Positions 35,290-46,904 of a DNA stretch of 64,000 nt are shown here, in pieces. The first letter of the stretch is position 1; every line of letters starts with the position of its first letter. The notes under the pieces were generated by a model. That model worked only from the letters and a program-made list of their open reading frames with translations, did not search any database and was not told the DNA's origin. The translations under genes and the position numbers were made by a program. The stretch lies in contig NC_091048.1 of the NCBI RefSeq assembly GCF_963966145.1, positions 5,642,001-5,706,000 of the forward strand. The letters are read 5' to 3'. The stretch is from Tenebrio molitor (lineage: Eukaryota > Arthropoda > Insecta > Coleoptera > Tenebrionidae).

Positions 35290-36060
35290 TCACACAGTCA
35301 ATGGCTTTCAACGAGGCTTATAGATTATTATTGGGGGAAGGTGTTTGTATAAGACGTATTGCTGTTCGGGAAAGGGTTTACGGACAACAGACCCAAACGA
35401 TTTTAAAAGACGATTATTGACTGACGGGTTAAACGGTCGATAGAATCTTCCAATACACCCACGATTTTGACGGGAGCTGGACAACGACATCAAATTCTTC
35501 CATTCTCTTGCTTTGTAGTTTTCCAAAGCAACAAACAATTTGAAGGGCGTTTTGATAGAGTCGCCAACAGAATCCGCTGTAATTGTTTGACCGTGTGCAA
35601 TTATGAGATCTGACCATGATTTATGACCCAGCCGGTAATACGCTAAATGATGCATGGAGATGAAGGAGCAATCTTCGTATGAGAGAGTTAAAATTTATCA
35701 TCACGATTCGCACCACCGAATACTCGGTCGAAAGTTATGATTACGGAAAAAAAGCAAACGCATTGCACATGATTTAATCATAAGAAAAAGTTGAAAAGGT
35801 GAGCACCTTAATTAGATGTCTGAAGCCATCACCATCAGCGAAATCTGAAGGATGAGTTTCGAGGGTCTGCGATAGTGTGTAATCAGCCGCTACTTTACAA
35901 ACATCGAATGCCCGCTATAACTAACAAAGGTATATAAATTATACAGAAAAACTAACACCTTAATTGCATATTATACCAACAAATGGTCGACGGCAACGTT
36001 TACACGGGACTTTGACACCGAACGATTTTCGCCTCGACGGGCCCCAGGTATGGAACGTTC
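35290..36060. promoter_or_regulatory. GC-richer unique block with minus-strand frame
   Basis: A 115-codon minus-strand frame (35655-35308) has balanced composition (for example GCIGRFYRPFNPSVNNRLLK) but no recognised domain, and a second minus frame overlaps it. It could be a real exon of an unknown gene or a regulatory block; I cannot decide. Confidence 0.25.
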
Positions 36061-36177
36061 ACAATATGTCTGCGAGAATTTATTGAGAAGTAATTATTAA
36101 AATGTCTCTGAAACAGTTGTTCCACAAGATTTTTTTAACGTAGAAATTATAATAGATATTTACGATACAAGTGAGAT

Positions 36178-36262
36178 AAGAGCATTATTAAGAAACGCGT
36201 GCGAAATTTGCACAACGAGGCGAAGCCGAGCCAAGTTTGTTAATGATGCGTTATCACACGTG
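36178..36262. repeat. Inverted-repeat flank with CGAG core
   Basis: ACGAGGCGAAGCCGAG at 36214-36230 carries the double CGAG. The GTGAGATAAGA word near 36171 recurs inverted near 36718 (TCTTATCTCAC), suggesting it is part of the same larger inverted structure as the next element. Confidence 0.5.
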
Positions 36263-36269
36263 CATTTTA

Positions 36270-36780
36270 CAATATTTTATCTACGCCCGTCCAGAATAAA
36301 AAAAATAGTAGTTTATTTGACGAGTTTGTGTGTAAATTGGGCCTTTTTTGGCACGCGTGGGCCATTTTAAAACGCGGGTGAAACGAGTGTTTTAAAGGCC
36401 CACGAGTGCCAAAAAAGGCCCAATTTACACACGAACGAGTTGAATACAACGTTTTTTGTTCGACGAGCCCCTTAAAGACTCCAAATCGCTTAAAATATTT
36501 AAAATTAGCTTGACGTTTCGTTTTGACAAGTTGTGACATTTATCAAAGTCCGTTCACATAGGAGAAAATTCTCAAATTCTGACAGTGTTGAACAAAAAAA
36601 TGTTTTTAATCGAAGTGAGAATCGACCACTGTCTTCATCGGGAGTTTATTATAAAAACCCGTGCGGTAATGAAAATGCGTGTAGTATCTAATGAAAATGC
36701 GTGCGGTAATGAAATTCTTATCTCACGCAAAATGTATGGGATAAGTGTCAGTTATTCCACGGGCGTAGATAAAGTATAAT
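36270..36780. mobile_element. 510-bp TIR element enclosing a 105-bp hairpin
   Basis: The termini TTTATCTACGCCCGT and ACGGGCGTAGATAAA are inverted. Inside, GTGTGTAAATTGGGCCTTTT at 36328 and its inverse ending at 36432 form a nearly perfect hairpin. Its centre, TTTAAAACGCGGGTGAAACG, is followed by AGTGTTTTAAA. Open frames read inward-to-outward from both ends finish with the same TGVDK tail because they read the two TIR copies. AATGAAAATGCGTG repeats sit at the right. Confidence 0.7.
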
Positions 36781-38156
36781 ATCAAATACCTAGAAGGAAT
36801 TAAGAGAAAAGAGGAAATTTAAGAGGTGCTAAGCCGAAATTGGAGAGAAAAGAAGAAGTGAATCGTTCTGTTAATTAACTTGTAAAAAAGACGATATTAA
36901 TTGAGTTATCTGCACATTTAAAAAATTATCTTTGTAATTGCACCAACAGCCACAGTCGCGCCGTTAATTTACTCAATTTTTAATTAACCGCCCAAGTGAA
37001 TTAATTTAAGAATTTATCTGGCTTAAGAACTAGGTCGTCTTACGACGTGCAAAAATAACCGTAACGTCATTACTGTAGTAAAACTTGGAGATGAAACTCT
37101 TTTTATTACGGTTTTTGTTTTTTAAAATTAATATTTTATTGCTTGAATTTATCTGCACAGCATGTAGGCACGAACCAGAGGATATTATAGTAACCAATTT
37201 TACGACCATCGTTTCATATACCACGAAGTGTTTAAATTTGGGGAGTGGACAAATAAAATGTTTAAAAAACGTCGGATCTAAAATGAAATTTAGATTTACA
37301 CCAAACGACTTGGACGACTAAAGCGGTACTGTTCCAACGAAGACGAGTAAAAAATAGCGATACCAAAACAATGGGGATCAAATTTCTTCGTTCAGTATTT
37401 CTTTTCAAGGTAAAAAATGTTGACAGAGAAAGAAAAAATAAAAAGCTATAGCGCAAATGAAAAACACGGAAGCACAAAATGAAAACTTGAAGAAATGAAA
37501 GATGTTTTTGAAATCGTGTTCCAAATGTAGGAACATGTAGTAACAAGTTGTCGTTGAACAGTCGCGTTTATCTCCTAATAAAACATATTCTGGAAGTACC
37601 CATAAAAGAGCTGACTGAAATTACTGCGGAATAAACAGACAGAAAAATCTTATCGTCATAAATTCCTTAATCAGTTTTATCCGCCAAAAGGATTATATAG
37701 GACTTCACTCTGCGTTATTATTTACAATTGCAATAAAATGGCATTCGCGGCGCACTCGATGAGGCTTGGAATTCAAACAGGATTTTGACTCTGACAAAGG
37801 ACATGTGCGTGAATATACATATTTGAATTATCATCACAGACTAGGTAGATCTGATACAATATGAATTAAAATCGAAAGAAATAAAACTTTATGGGAGTTC
37901 ATAGAGACCTGAAATATAGAAAGTCAAAGTGGTACCGTTTCTTTTAATGAAGGCCAAGATGCTGCCCGTTGTTTTTCATTACTTTGTAACTGTTATTTTA
38001 TTGATTAATTTACTGCAGAGTATAAATGTTATGGCAAATGCATTTACTGCTCATCACATTTTTCATTGTTAAGGTACTAATTTGAAATCTCTGATGAGAA
38101 TAGACGATTAAAATTATAAAAACAGTTTAATAAAAGATTAACTGGTAACATGATGA
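36781..38156. other. AT-rich stretch, nothing recognised
   Basis: Short frames at 37030-37546 lack features. Confidence 0.45.
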
Positions 38157-38231
38157 ATGCTTTATTTTGTCCTACGGGCTTTCCGACTCCTGATTACATT
38201 TTTCTTCAAACATAAAACACCAATTAGAAAG

Positions 38232-38853
38232 CAGTTTTATTCCTATCACCCACCTTTTTCCTTCTCTGTTCTTTTCCTCCCCTTCGCTTGCTTAAAGCTA
38301 TTTGGAGATGATCCGACTCTACTCTTTCTCCTATTCTGAATTTTTCTACTCTTTTCCATGCTTCTTCGTTCGCTATTCCATAATCTATCACTGTTTCCCC
38401 CCTTGCTACTTATTTAGGTTTCTTTCTCCTCTTTCTCCCATTTTCCCTTTGAAGTCCCTTCCCAAGAGTAGGTATACAATCTTTTCTGTTTTCTTTCATT
38501 GCGTCTTCGACACATGTCTTCTAATTGTCTTCATTTCTTTACTGTATATTGTCATTATTTTTCACCATTTATTGCCTATATGAACTTTTCTTTCCATGCA
38601 TCCTTATTTTTCTCCCTTTTCTTGTCGCTTTTCTTTAGTCCCCAATTTCACCCCTATTATTATTCCCCCGGTAGCTCTTCCCTTTTAGTTTTCTATTTTT
38701 GCCCATTGACCTTCCCATTTGTACTCTTTCGGTAGGGACTTTCCCCTTTGTGCTTCTTTTCCGGTTTTCGTTTTCTTTGTCCATCTAACTTTTTATTCAC
38801 TTTCTCTTTATACCTCCTCTCGCCGGTTCGTCTTCTCTTCTTCTCTCTTTCTT
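38232..38853 (-). pseudogene. LINE ORF2 endonuclease-domain remnant
   Basis: Continuing on the minus strand, broken frames carry endonuclease (APE-type) blocks: SLPKEYKWEGQWAKIEN, then ITIYSKEMKTIRRHV, LLLGRDF and VIDYGIANEEAWKRVEKFRI followed by GERVESDHLQIAL. The final SDH-type motif is the conserved His-containing end of APE endonucleases. In LLLGRDF the usual GGDFN/GDFN motif is damaged. The reverse-transcriptase part is absent: the frame ends in a stop near 38232 and no RT motif follows. This is a 3'-truncated copy, the reciprocal of the 3'-end fragment at 11.5 kb. Confidence 0.75.
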
Positions 38854-39366
38854 CTAAAAATTTTTCTTCAGTTTCTCTTCTCTCTCATCCCATACAAACC
38901 ATTCCCCGTTTATCTATATCTTCCTGTATTCTATTTTCACCCTTTTTCCTCTATCTCTCCCTTCTTTAGCTACCTCTCTTAACTTCTTTTATGTTTTCCT
39001 TTCTTCGTTTGTCAAATCGTCCTTTCACCTTTTCTTTCCTTCAACATACTCTTATTTAGCATAATGTTCTTCTTCTGCTCCCAGCTTTCTATTTTTGCCA
39101 GCATCATCTTATCTTTATTTAATTTAAATGCTTCCTTTACGTTCACTTTCACCCCTATTTCTCTTTATAACCGTTCAACCACTCACCTCTCTATAATTCC
39201 TCTTATTCCCCCTATTCCGGTAACTATAACATTATTCTTCCTCCTTCTTTTCTCTTTGTTCCATCTTTTCCTCTATCATTTTCATCCTTTTCATCCAATC
39301 AATCTCCTTTCTGCGCCTGCCAATTTTCTTCTCTTCTTCTCATCCCCTCACTGCACAACAAAATAA
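38854..39366 (-). pseudogene. LINE ORF1 remnant
   Basis: Read on the minus strand, the pyrimidine-rich DNA encodes the C-terminal half of a LINE ORF1 protein, broken by stops and frameshifts. Recognisable blocks in order are NVIVTGIGGIRGIIER, REIGVKVNVKEAFKLN, MMLAKIESWEQKKNIM, a DLTNEER block, then RGKRVKIEYRKI and GEWFVWDEREEKLKKNF with a stop at 38854-38856. The order and spacing match the RNA-binding ORF1 proteins of insect non-LTR elements. It lies directly upstream of an ORF2 remnant on the same strand. The + strand frames here (38719-39366) are shadows. Confidence 0.75.
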
Positions 39367-39502
39367 TCAATGAATAAAAAGAATTACATTTTCTTTCTTG
39401 ACGTTCAATTTCCAGTTTGTTGAATTAACTTTGTGAAGAGAAAAGGATCCTCCGTAAGCTCCGAAAAGAAAATGAAAGATTCAATTACTACTAAAAATAA
39501 GA

Positions 39503-39777
39503 TGTTGGATTCTCTCATGGGCTGTGATCTTGGAAATATATGCGCGAAGGCGGAGCGATAAACCAGTGAAAAATCTGTAAATGAAAACTGAAAGAAAACG
39601 CCGACTACTTTAGCGACGCGTTAAATTTCAGAGGAACACTGTGTATTCTTAGAGACGTCCACGAGACGAACCTAACGAATGACGATGTTTTCCGGTCGGT
39701 TTGTAGCGCCTACTCGAGACCCATGTTCGTCTTTTGCGCAGATATGACTCATAGCCCATGAGAAAATCCAACACTTC
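39503..39777. mobile_element. MITE family B, copy 4 (longest)
   Basis: Left ATGTTGGATTCTCTCATGGG, right CATAGCCCATGAGAAAATCC. About 275 bases; it shares the AGGCGGAGCGATAAACCAGT core and carries an extra segment in the middle. Confidence 0.8.
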
Positions 39778-40799
39778 TACTGCTGCTGCGTATCCACAAC
39801 TTTATTAATCTCTGTAACTGCCAGTCCTTAGAAAAGTTGTAGGAATAATAAATTTTCGTAATGCCACCTGCATTTTTACACTCAATAGATTTAAAATGTA
39901 AATTAATCGTATACCCGTGTGTGGTATTTCAATTTTACTACAATTTCCTCTGTGTATTATGGGAGTACATAAAGTGGTAACTTCTTTATTACCAGTCTAT
40001 AACTGGATGTACTATACCTCCCCGTAGTTATGCTCTCGTGCTTGTTTTTTACCGTAAACCACATATAACGACTGTTCAAAAATACTGTGGTCAAGTGAAC
40101 TAGTCCTTTTGCTTCCATTAATGTATGCCTGAGCTTCATCAACTGTGAAACCACAGATGTAAACGTCATTTATTCAGTGGTATGAATTAATACACACACG
40201 AACATGAACGAAAAAGACGACTTGCAATTGTGAAACAAAGAGAAAAGCAAAGCCTGCTTCACCACACATTTTTTAGATTATTATCTTTATTGAAAATTGA
40301 TTTGATTCAACTCCTACCACTAATTACTGCCCACACACTAAGTTTCTCCATGTGTAAAGAGGACTCAACGGTCTCAACGTACAAAAAATTATAAACGTTT
40401 CCAGATTCACTTGTTGAGGTTCTAGAGTATATTTCGTTGGCCTTCCACTATCTTTTATTCGTATTATGCTTCAAGTCTGCCCAAATATATCTAGTACTCT
40501 CTGAACATTCCTGAAACTTGTAGAAACTGAATCTTAAATTGTTGCAAACCAGGACCCCTCATCCTTGACCTTACGACCGTCGTTGCCAAAAAAGTCTATC
40601 GTAAACGCTTTCTGCTCAGTTGAGTAAACCGTTTTAGTTTTGAAAAAAGCTATTTTATGAAAAATATGACACATGATGAAAAACATTGACACTAACACGA
40701 GCACAATTTGACGTCTGACATTTTGTAAGTTACGACATACGTAACAAAAACAAATTGTTTGTCAAAGAGCTTATAATATTTAGACACACACCTAAACAG
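39778..40799. other. Non-coding stretch, nothing recognised
   Basis: The frame minus 40169-39957 lacks features. Confidence 0.45.
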
Positions 40800-41330
40800 A
40801 TTATGAACAACACATCCAGGTACCGCATTCTGCACCAAATTCTAGTTTAACACCTCCCTGGTTCGGTTCGGTGTAAACGTGTTCAATATTGGTCCGAGAG
40901 CCGTCTTTAGTTGGGTGATAACCTGTTGAATCTCGCACGGCAGGTTAGATATTCATCACCGACCGTGGCAGTAATTACAGCCCACGAGGCTGTGGCTGCA
41001 TTTTACAGCCCCAGATCACAGACGGACTCTGCCCATTTAGCGTTTGACTATAGTCTAAGCGGAATATAATCACGGTCTCGTATATGGGATGCCGGCCATC
41101 TTTCATTATGGCGGCTGCGGGCCCTATCACCTGTCGAAAATTGGTGCGGATTTGTATCTTTTCGACAGGACGATTCCTGTCTTCGTGTTAATCACACGGC
41201 CGACTGGGGTATTTGTTCTGTGAAAGTTGCCACCGACATCCTGTCTTCGCTCACGCCGAAGCCGAAATTATCGCCTCGCAAATTGGCACAAATTCGATTT
41301 GTTAAAAGTCGACTTGAGGCACGAACACGA
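40800..41330. promoter_or_regulatory. GC-richer unique island
   Basis: Unique, CpG-containing, with paired inverted words (CTGTCGAAAA / TTTTCGACAG around 41132-41168) and no convincing ORF. Candidate regulatory block. Confidence 0.3.
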
Positions 41331-41684
41331 AACGAAAATAAAATCTGAATATTTATAAAACATAAATTACTGCAAATATTTGCAGTGTAAGGCAATCAAC
41401 CGAAAAATTTCTGGCTGCTTTTAAAATAAACATTACTGCTTGAAAAACGGGATTTCGCCTGATGAGCGCACATGTACGAAGGGACGACAAATGGACAAGT
41501 CAAACAAGACCAGCAAATATTTGGACAGATTATTTTTACAGAACCAAGAGATATTAACCGATTAAAATTGAATTAACATTTGTACTTTCGAGATTACAGC
41601 GAAATACCTTGGGCTTGTTAATTCTGTGTGTTTAATCAGAAGGAAGAGAAGGAATTGCGAGACTGGCAAGAAAGTGAGATTATT
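41331..41684. other. AT-rich stretch
   Basis: Nothing recognised. Confidence 0.4.
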
Positions 41685-41843
41685 TGAAGGTAAAATAATA
41701 AGACCAAATTTTTTTATCGGATACATTTTTCACTTTTACGCAAACTTTTTAAAGCTTTGACAATTTTACGAGTTGAATTCGGACATTTGTATTCTGGTTA
41801 GGCCCGAGAGCTTTAGCTCGAGGGTTTAACCTTTGAATAAAAA
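41685..41843 (+). repeat. Dispersed repeat family F, copy 2, with hairpin
   Basis: Homologous to 33698-33850. Its hairpin at 41796-41831 has the apex CCCGAGAGCTTTAGCTCGAG, with CGAG in the same orientation on both sides of AGCTTTAGCT. Confidence 0.75.
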
Positions 41844-43030
41844 TGATCAAATATCAATGAGTAAATTTGTCTAACGCAAAAATGTTTAAAAGTGAAAATT
41901 GGGAAATTTATCAGATATAGAAAATTAGGTCGTATTATTTTTGGCAAGATTAATTCCAGAATACAAACTTTAATGTTAGGTAATTATTTTTTTACAATAC
42001 AGTTATTAAAAACACAACTATCAAAAATAATTTGAGAATCTGACAGGAGTAGCATGCAATTTTAATCATTTTTGACAGATGACAGAGTAGCAGGACGTTT
42101 TAATCGCGATAAACATTTTTGATTGGATAAAAGCAAGCGCTCTGATTGGCTGAAGACGCACGTTTGATGTACGTGGGAATTAATCACATTAAAATGTAAA
42201 TAATAAGATACTAATGAAATTTTTTATTAAGGAAAAATTTCCTTTTATTAATCTGTTCTGCAGGGTAAAGCGAAAGTCGGAAACAAGTCCACTTGACAAC
42301 TCTGGAGCCTGACATGCCTTGACCACTCTGATTGTTCTTAAAAGCCTATTCTAGATCATAGTCTTCAGCAACTACTTATTAAAAATTTGAAGGTTGTAGC
42401 ATGGATAGTCGTTTGACAGTAGTTTGTTAAACTCAACGTGTTAATAAAATTTATCAACAATGAACAACCCTGAGCACACTGAAAAACAAAACTTCTCTTT
42501 CTAAAGGGCATGACCCCAATTAAAATTGTAGTACATATATAGGGATTACATAAGACACCTGTGTTCCTTCAAACAAGGGGGCAAAAAATGGACAAGTCAG
42601 AAAGGGAAAATAAAAAGGGGAGTATATTGCGGTGTAGTGAGTTCGCCTCAGTTATTATTGTTTTGTAGATTTTAATCGAAGCTACGTGGGGTCGTATCAC
42701 TATACGTTTTATGTTTTTTTTACGTTATAATCCCAAACGGCAGAAATTAATTTTTAATTTAATTCTTATTTTAATTTCATTACGGGCTAAGATCTAAGGT
42801 ACCACTATTTGCCTAGTTTCTTAATTAATTACTTTAATTTCTTAAAGTTTCTCGCAAATGAAACTGAAAAATAAAATAAAGACAAAGAAGGTGGTGTGAA
42901 AAAAATGACAACAAGAAATGCTTGCAGAAGAGAGAACCTGAAGTGAGTGAATATTTGATTAAAAAAAGTAGCAGACGGACAAAACAAACTGAAAGGCAGA
43001 ATGTTGCAGTAGTGCTCAGAAAGCTAAAAG
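41844..43030. other. AT-rich stretch, nothing recognised
   Basis: No gene. The minus frame 43166-42834 overlaps a MITE and is its shadow. Confidence 0.45.
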
Positions 43031-43033
43031 TGG

Positions 43034-43270
43034 TATTGGATTCTCTGATGGGCTGTGACCTTGGAAATATCTGCGCGAAAGCGGAGTGATAAACTAGTGA
43101 AAAATCTGTAAATAAAAACTGAAAACATCGACTCTTACATGCAAATAGACGAGAGAGAGACGACACAACGTAATGACGATGTTTTCTGGTGGGTTTGTAA
43201 CGCCTATTTGAGACCGATATTCGTCATTTGCGCGGATGTGACTCATAGTCCATGAGAAAATCCAACACTT
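43034..43270. mobile_element. MITE family B, copy 5
   Basis: Left TATTGGATTCTCTGATGGGC, right ATAGTCCATGAGAAAATCCA, with the family interior in the same orientation as copies 2 and 4. Confidence 0.8.
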
Positions 43271-43519
43271 GTAACAAAAATATTTCTGAAGAATAGAAAA
43301 CAGCGCCACAGAATTTGATCATGCTTTTCTCAATAAGATTTTTCAATAGGTACATTTTTTGATTACATAGGTTTTTTTTACTTTCTTATTTTTGTTGTGA
43401 ATCGGCAATTTGGTTTGAAGTCAATGTTTTCGCAAACTGGCGCATCCAAGATATTAAAAATAGATTTATTTAAAAGGAAATTTCGCTTTTATTACCCAAC
43501 TGTTTACAGAGCAATCAAA
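43271..43519. other. AT-rich stretch
   Basis: Nothing recognised. Confidence 0.4.
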
Positions 43520-44350
43520 CGTATTTGTGGAAACCGTCCGGCCGCTGTAACTGCTTCAAATAAAATCCCGAAAAGTGGAAAAAATGACCGGAAACCCTGT
43601 TTATTTACGGGTGCTTCCTGCAGATAAACAAAAAATGATGACAACAGCGCCTACCAAGAAGAACCGGCATTTTCGTCGCACATGTGCCGTCATTATAGAG
43701 GCCCCGTCCCCGGATCCGTCGCCCCCGCGGCGGCCTTATTAGTGGGATATTTGTTATCGGGCCGAAGAAGGGAAGTCTGTGACACCGACGACGATGGAAG
43801 CGGACCATAAACGCGTGCCTCTCCCAGACCGAAGAACGGCAAAAAGCCGCCCCTCGGGCCCCGCGATTGTTTTAACAATGTCTGTCGGCTAACCGAAGAA
43901 ATAAATTACGGAAAACGTGTTCAACAAACACCCGACCGGTCTATTGACGATTGAGTTCGGTCGGATTTTGAGCGTTTTAGAAGCCGACAATCGGACCATA
44001 AAGCTGATTCTGAGTAGGCTGCCGGACCGCCCCCTCATCCGGTTTTGTTTTACTTTGCGCCTAGGGCCCAAGCGAGAAATAGAAAAATTATTACCATTTT
44101 TTACGACTCTTCTATGACTTATGGCCAGAGTCAAGCTCCAAAACTGTTAACGAGAACGGAGCGAATTATCCCGCATAAATTTTAATACACCGGATGGCCA
44201 AGAAAACAACCTCATCATTTCTATAGCGACATTTTCGGTTCCACGAAATTCTTTAACATCCTCGAGATTAATTGCCTCGCCGCAAGGCGCGCCTCGGTGA
44301 CAATTTTTCTCTCGGTACGTTAAAGAACGATTTCGCGGCCTTGATTTTGG
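43520..44350. promoter_or_regulatory. GC-rich unique island
   Basis: Strongly GC/CpG-rich parts (CCCCGGATCCGTCGCCCCCG near 43707) with overlapping frames on both strands (43397-44134) and no recognised domain. A candidate promoter or conserved regulatory block. Confidence 0.3.
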
Positions 44351-44689
44351 ATAACTTAGTAAGCAATACGAGATATAAGTAAGGACATACAATTTTAACG
44401 GTAATTTGGAAATACATAGTAAAATTTGGAGAAAATTAACCTGGTGGCAGAAATCAGCAGTAAATTAGTCTTATCGTTTCAATCAACGAAATGTCATAGT
44501 TTCTTTAATTATATATCCAAAAGGCAAATGGTTGTGACATTAACCTTGATCATCCGATAGAGATACACTTACATGGTCTGGTATGAATAATTAATATTAA
44601 ATTTTCAACTTTTGCCATACATTAAGAATATCTTACCTTTTTTGGTTTCGCTATAAATGAGCGCAACTTTGAATTTTAAATGAGAATCA
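44351..44689. other. AT-rich stretch
   Basis: Nothing recognised. Confidence 0.4.
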
Positions 44690-45460
44690 AAGTCGGCCGT
44701 AAGCCGTTAATAGGCAAGTTCTCTTAAAAAAAATAAATGTGGGTGTTAATCCAGACATTCCAAATATTTTTTGTAACATTCTACAAACATTATTTACAAG
44801 CCCAGTGTTTGAAATCTTCGAATCTGCAGACTTTCCCTTGCTCACACTTTGCGTAATCCTCGACGTTTCGGTTCCGCCGGAAATGACAACTTCAGGCCCT
44901 AAAACAGACCCCCCTCAAATCCGATCTCTATTAACAAGAGTGGTAATTGATTTGGAGCGGGCTCGCTAGAACGTCAAGAACCCAAAGTGTAGGTATACAT
45001 AAATACCCAAAGCGGTCAAATCTGAGAACTATGTGGGCGGTCATGGCTCCTCGGAGTAACCCATGCGTGATGACACAAAAGGCCGCACTGAATTGGGCAC
45101 AAAGAATTCTTCAGTCGGACTCTCCCTCCTTTGACGGGATCCGAGATTGATTCATCGACGGAAAAGAAAACTGGAGACACACAGGAACACCGGAAATACG
45201 AAGAACAGAGTCAATGCGCTTCTATGGGGCTGAATAAATTACGAGATTGTACCAAAGTTGAAAGGGATGTCTGGTTTTTAAAAGTGTTGAAGGGTGTAAA
45301 GCAGCGGGTTTGAGGCGGCGTTTAAGGTAGGCAACACGAAATACGAAGACTGGTGTGGCGCCATAAGTCAGTCTTCCGGTGGAATATGAGGACACATGAG
45401 GTGCGGTTTTCCTTCTAGGAAAACCACAAGTGTGGCGCCTTTAGATAAAACACCCCCACC
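44690..45460. promoter_or_regulatory. GC-richer unique block with three short + frames
   Basis: Frames at 44739-44969, 44947-45150 and 45131-45313 overlap head to tail but show no domain. A short inverted repeat GGTTTTCCTTCTAGGAAAACC sits at 45402-45423. Candidate regulatory block or decayed exon. Confidence 0.25.
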
Positions 45461-45915
45461 TTAGTCTTGCAAAAGTCGTTACAGTTACAAATTAGTCAGT
45501 CATGGAAAATCGAGCAAATCACTTTAAAAAATAATCAACCACTGGAGATTGCTTTTGTTTTATTAGCCCAATTGTCGATCTCGACTTCGTCTCGGTCTGC
45601 AATCTCTGGGCTCTTTATGATAGAATCTACAATTTGTTCTTTTCGTCAACAATAATTCTTGATGCTTTACTAAATTACTAAAAGCTTCAGTCGATATTTT
45701 AATATCTATTAAACACTGAAACTTTGAACAATACAATACAAAGTGTCTCTAAAAGAACGTATATCAACAGCCAAATACATTTTGTAATAATTCAATAATT
45801 TATAATAAGGTTCTTCTAAATCTTTCGCCCAAATAAAAAGTATCAAAATATAAATATTTTTTTGTAATATCTAGTTGTTAAAGGTGGCTTTCCGGACTGT
45901 TTGTCACCATGTAAA
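45461..45915. other. AT-rich stretch
   Basis: Nothing recognised. Confidence 0.4.
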
Positions 45916-45980
45916 CAACCTCATAACGGCCGGAGTCCGTTATAGGTGTCCGTTATGAGCGGGAGCGGCCGTTATAAATG
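45916..45980. repeat. Palindromic cluster around CCGTTAT
   Basis: CTCATAACGG at 45920 and CCGTTATGAG at 45950 are perfect 10-base inverted arms, with further CCGTTAT/ATAACGG words inside and after. Confidence 0.75.
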
Positions 45981-46109
45981 ACCAAATAACTATAGCAACG
46001 TAAATCAAAACTTTATTTTTCAACTTTTTTTACAATTGGTACAATAATTAATGTTTAATGTTATGGGACACACCTTGAATTAATCGAAATCCGTATGCCA
46101 CTAGCAGAT

Positions 46110-46480
46110 GTAGACGAGATCGAAAATGATGCTTCAGAATTTTAACACCAACACAAGCGCGATTTTGCAGGGAATAACGATGACTTCACTTGCTCTGCGG
46201 CCATCCGGACATCGGGAATATCTTGATCGCGATTTTTTATTCATTTCAGTCGTTTACTTTCAACGGAACGTTAAGTCTTGAACAAATCTGACAAACAGCA
46301 GCAAATGGAGACAAGATTGAAGATGATGCTTCACTAACACAAGCGCGATTTTGCAGGCAATAACGATGACCTCACTTCCGGACATCGGGAATATCTTGAT
46401 TGCGATTTTTTATTGATTTCAGTCACTTATTTTCAACGGAAAGTTAAGCGTTGAACAAATCTGACAAACAACATTGAAAC
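46110..46480 (+). repeat. Tandem duplication, two units of about 170-195 bp
   Basis: Both units contain CACAAGCGCGATTTTGCAGG, GACATCGGGAATATCTTGAT, TTTCAACGGAA.GTTAAG and TTGAACAAATCTGACAAACA in the same order. The second has small deletions. No frame is conserved across both. Confidence 0.8.
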
Positions 46481-46632
46481 AATTTTTTTTCACAAACACC
46501 GGTTGACATGACGACGTCCTCCGCACACTCATTAATCATTCGGTTTTTTCGATGGCGTTGAAAAAAATGTGTTTCAAAAAGATAATTTTGAACGAATCGT
46601 AGAGATATTACAAAAACTATTGTACAATACAC

Positions 46633-46733
46633 GTCCGTTAGGGCCTTTACAGCCTCGCCAGTATTATTCGACTCGCTCTGCGAGCTCGTCTCACAAAATT
46701 TCTGGCTCGGCAGTAAAGGCTATCCTAACGGAC
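46633..46733. repeat. 101-bp hairpin with CTCG-CTCG apex
   Basis: The arms GTCCGTTAGG...CCTTTAC and GTAAAGG...CCTAACGGAC enclose ACTCGCTCTGCGAGCTCGT at 46671-46689, again with two direct CTCG words. Confidence 0.75.
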
Positions 46734-46904
46734 TTCTACTGTAAAATACTATAAAAGATTGACAAGATTATGTATTTGTTTTACCAGAACTGCTACATCC
46801 TACTTTTATCAATATAAAAGGCCACTTTGGCGCTAATTGATTAATATTATAATACTCTTTTTCATCTACTTTAATAAAATGTAAAAAAAGCTTTCGAAGA
46901 TGCG

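Noticed and set aside
35308..35655. 115-codon minus frame as a gene
   Set aside because: No recognisable domain, and a second frame on the same strand overlaps it; kept only as part of a unique block.
38302..39366. Several + strand open frames of 70-100 codons rich in Phe, Ser and Leu
   Set aside because: They are the pyrimidine-rich complement of the minus-strand LINE ORF1/ORF2 remnant.
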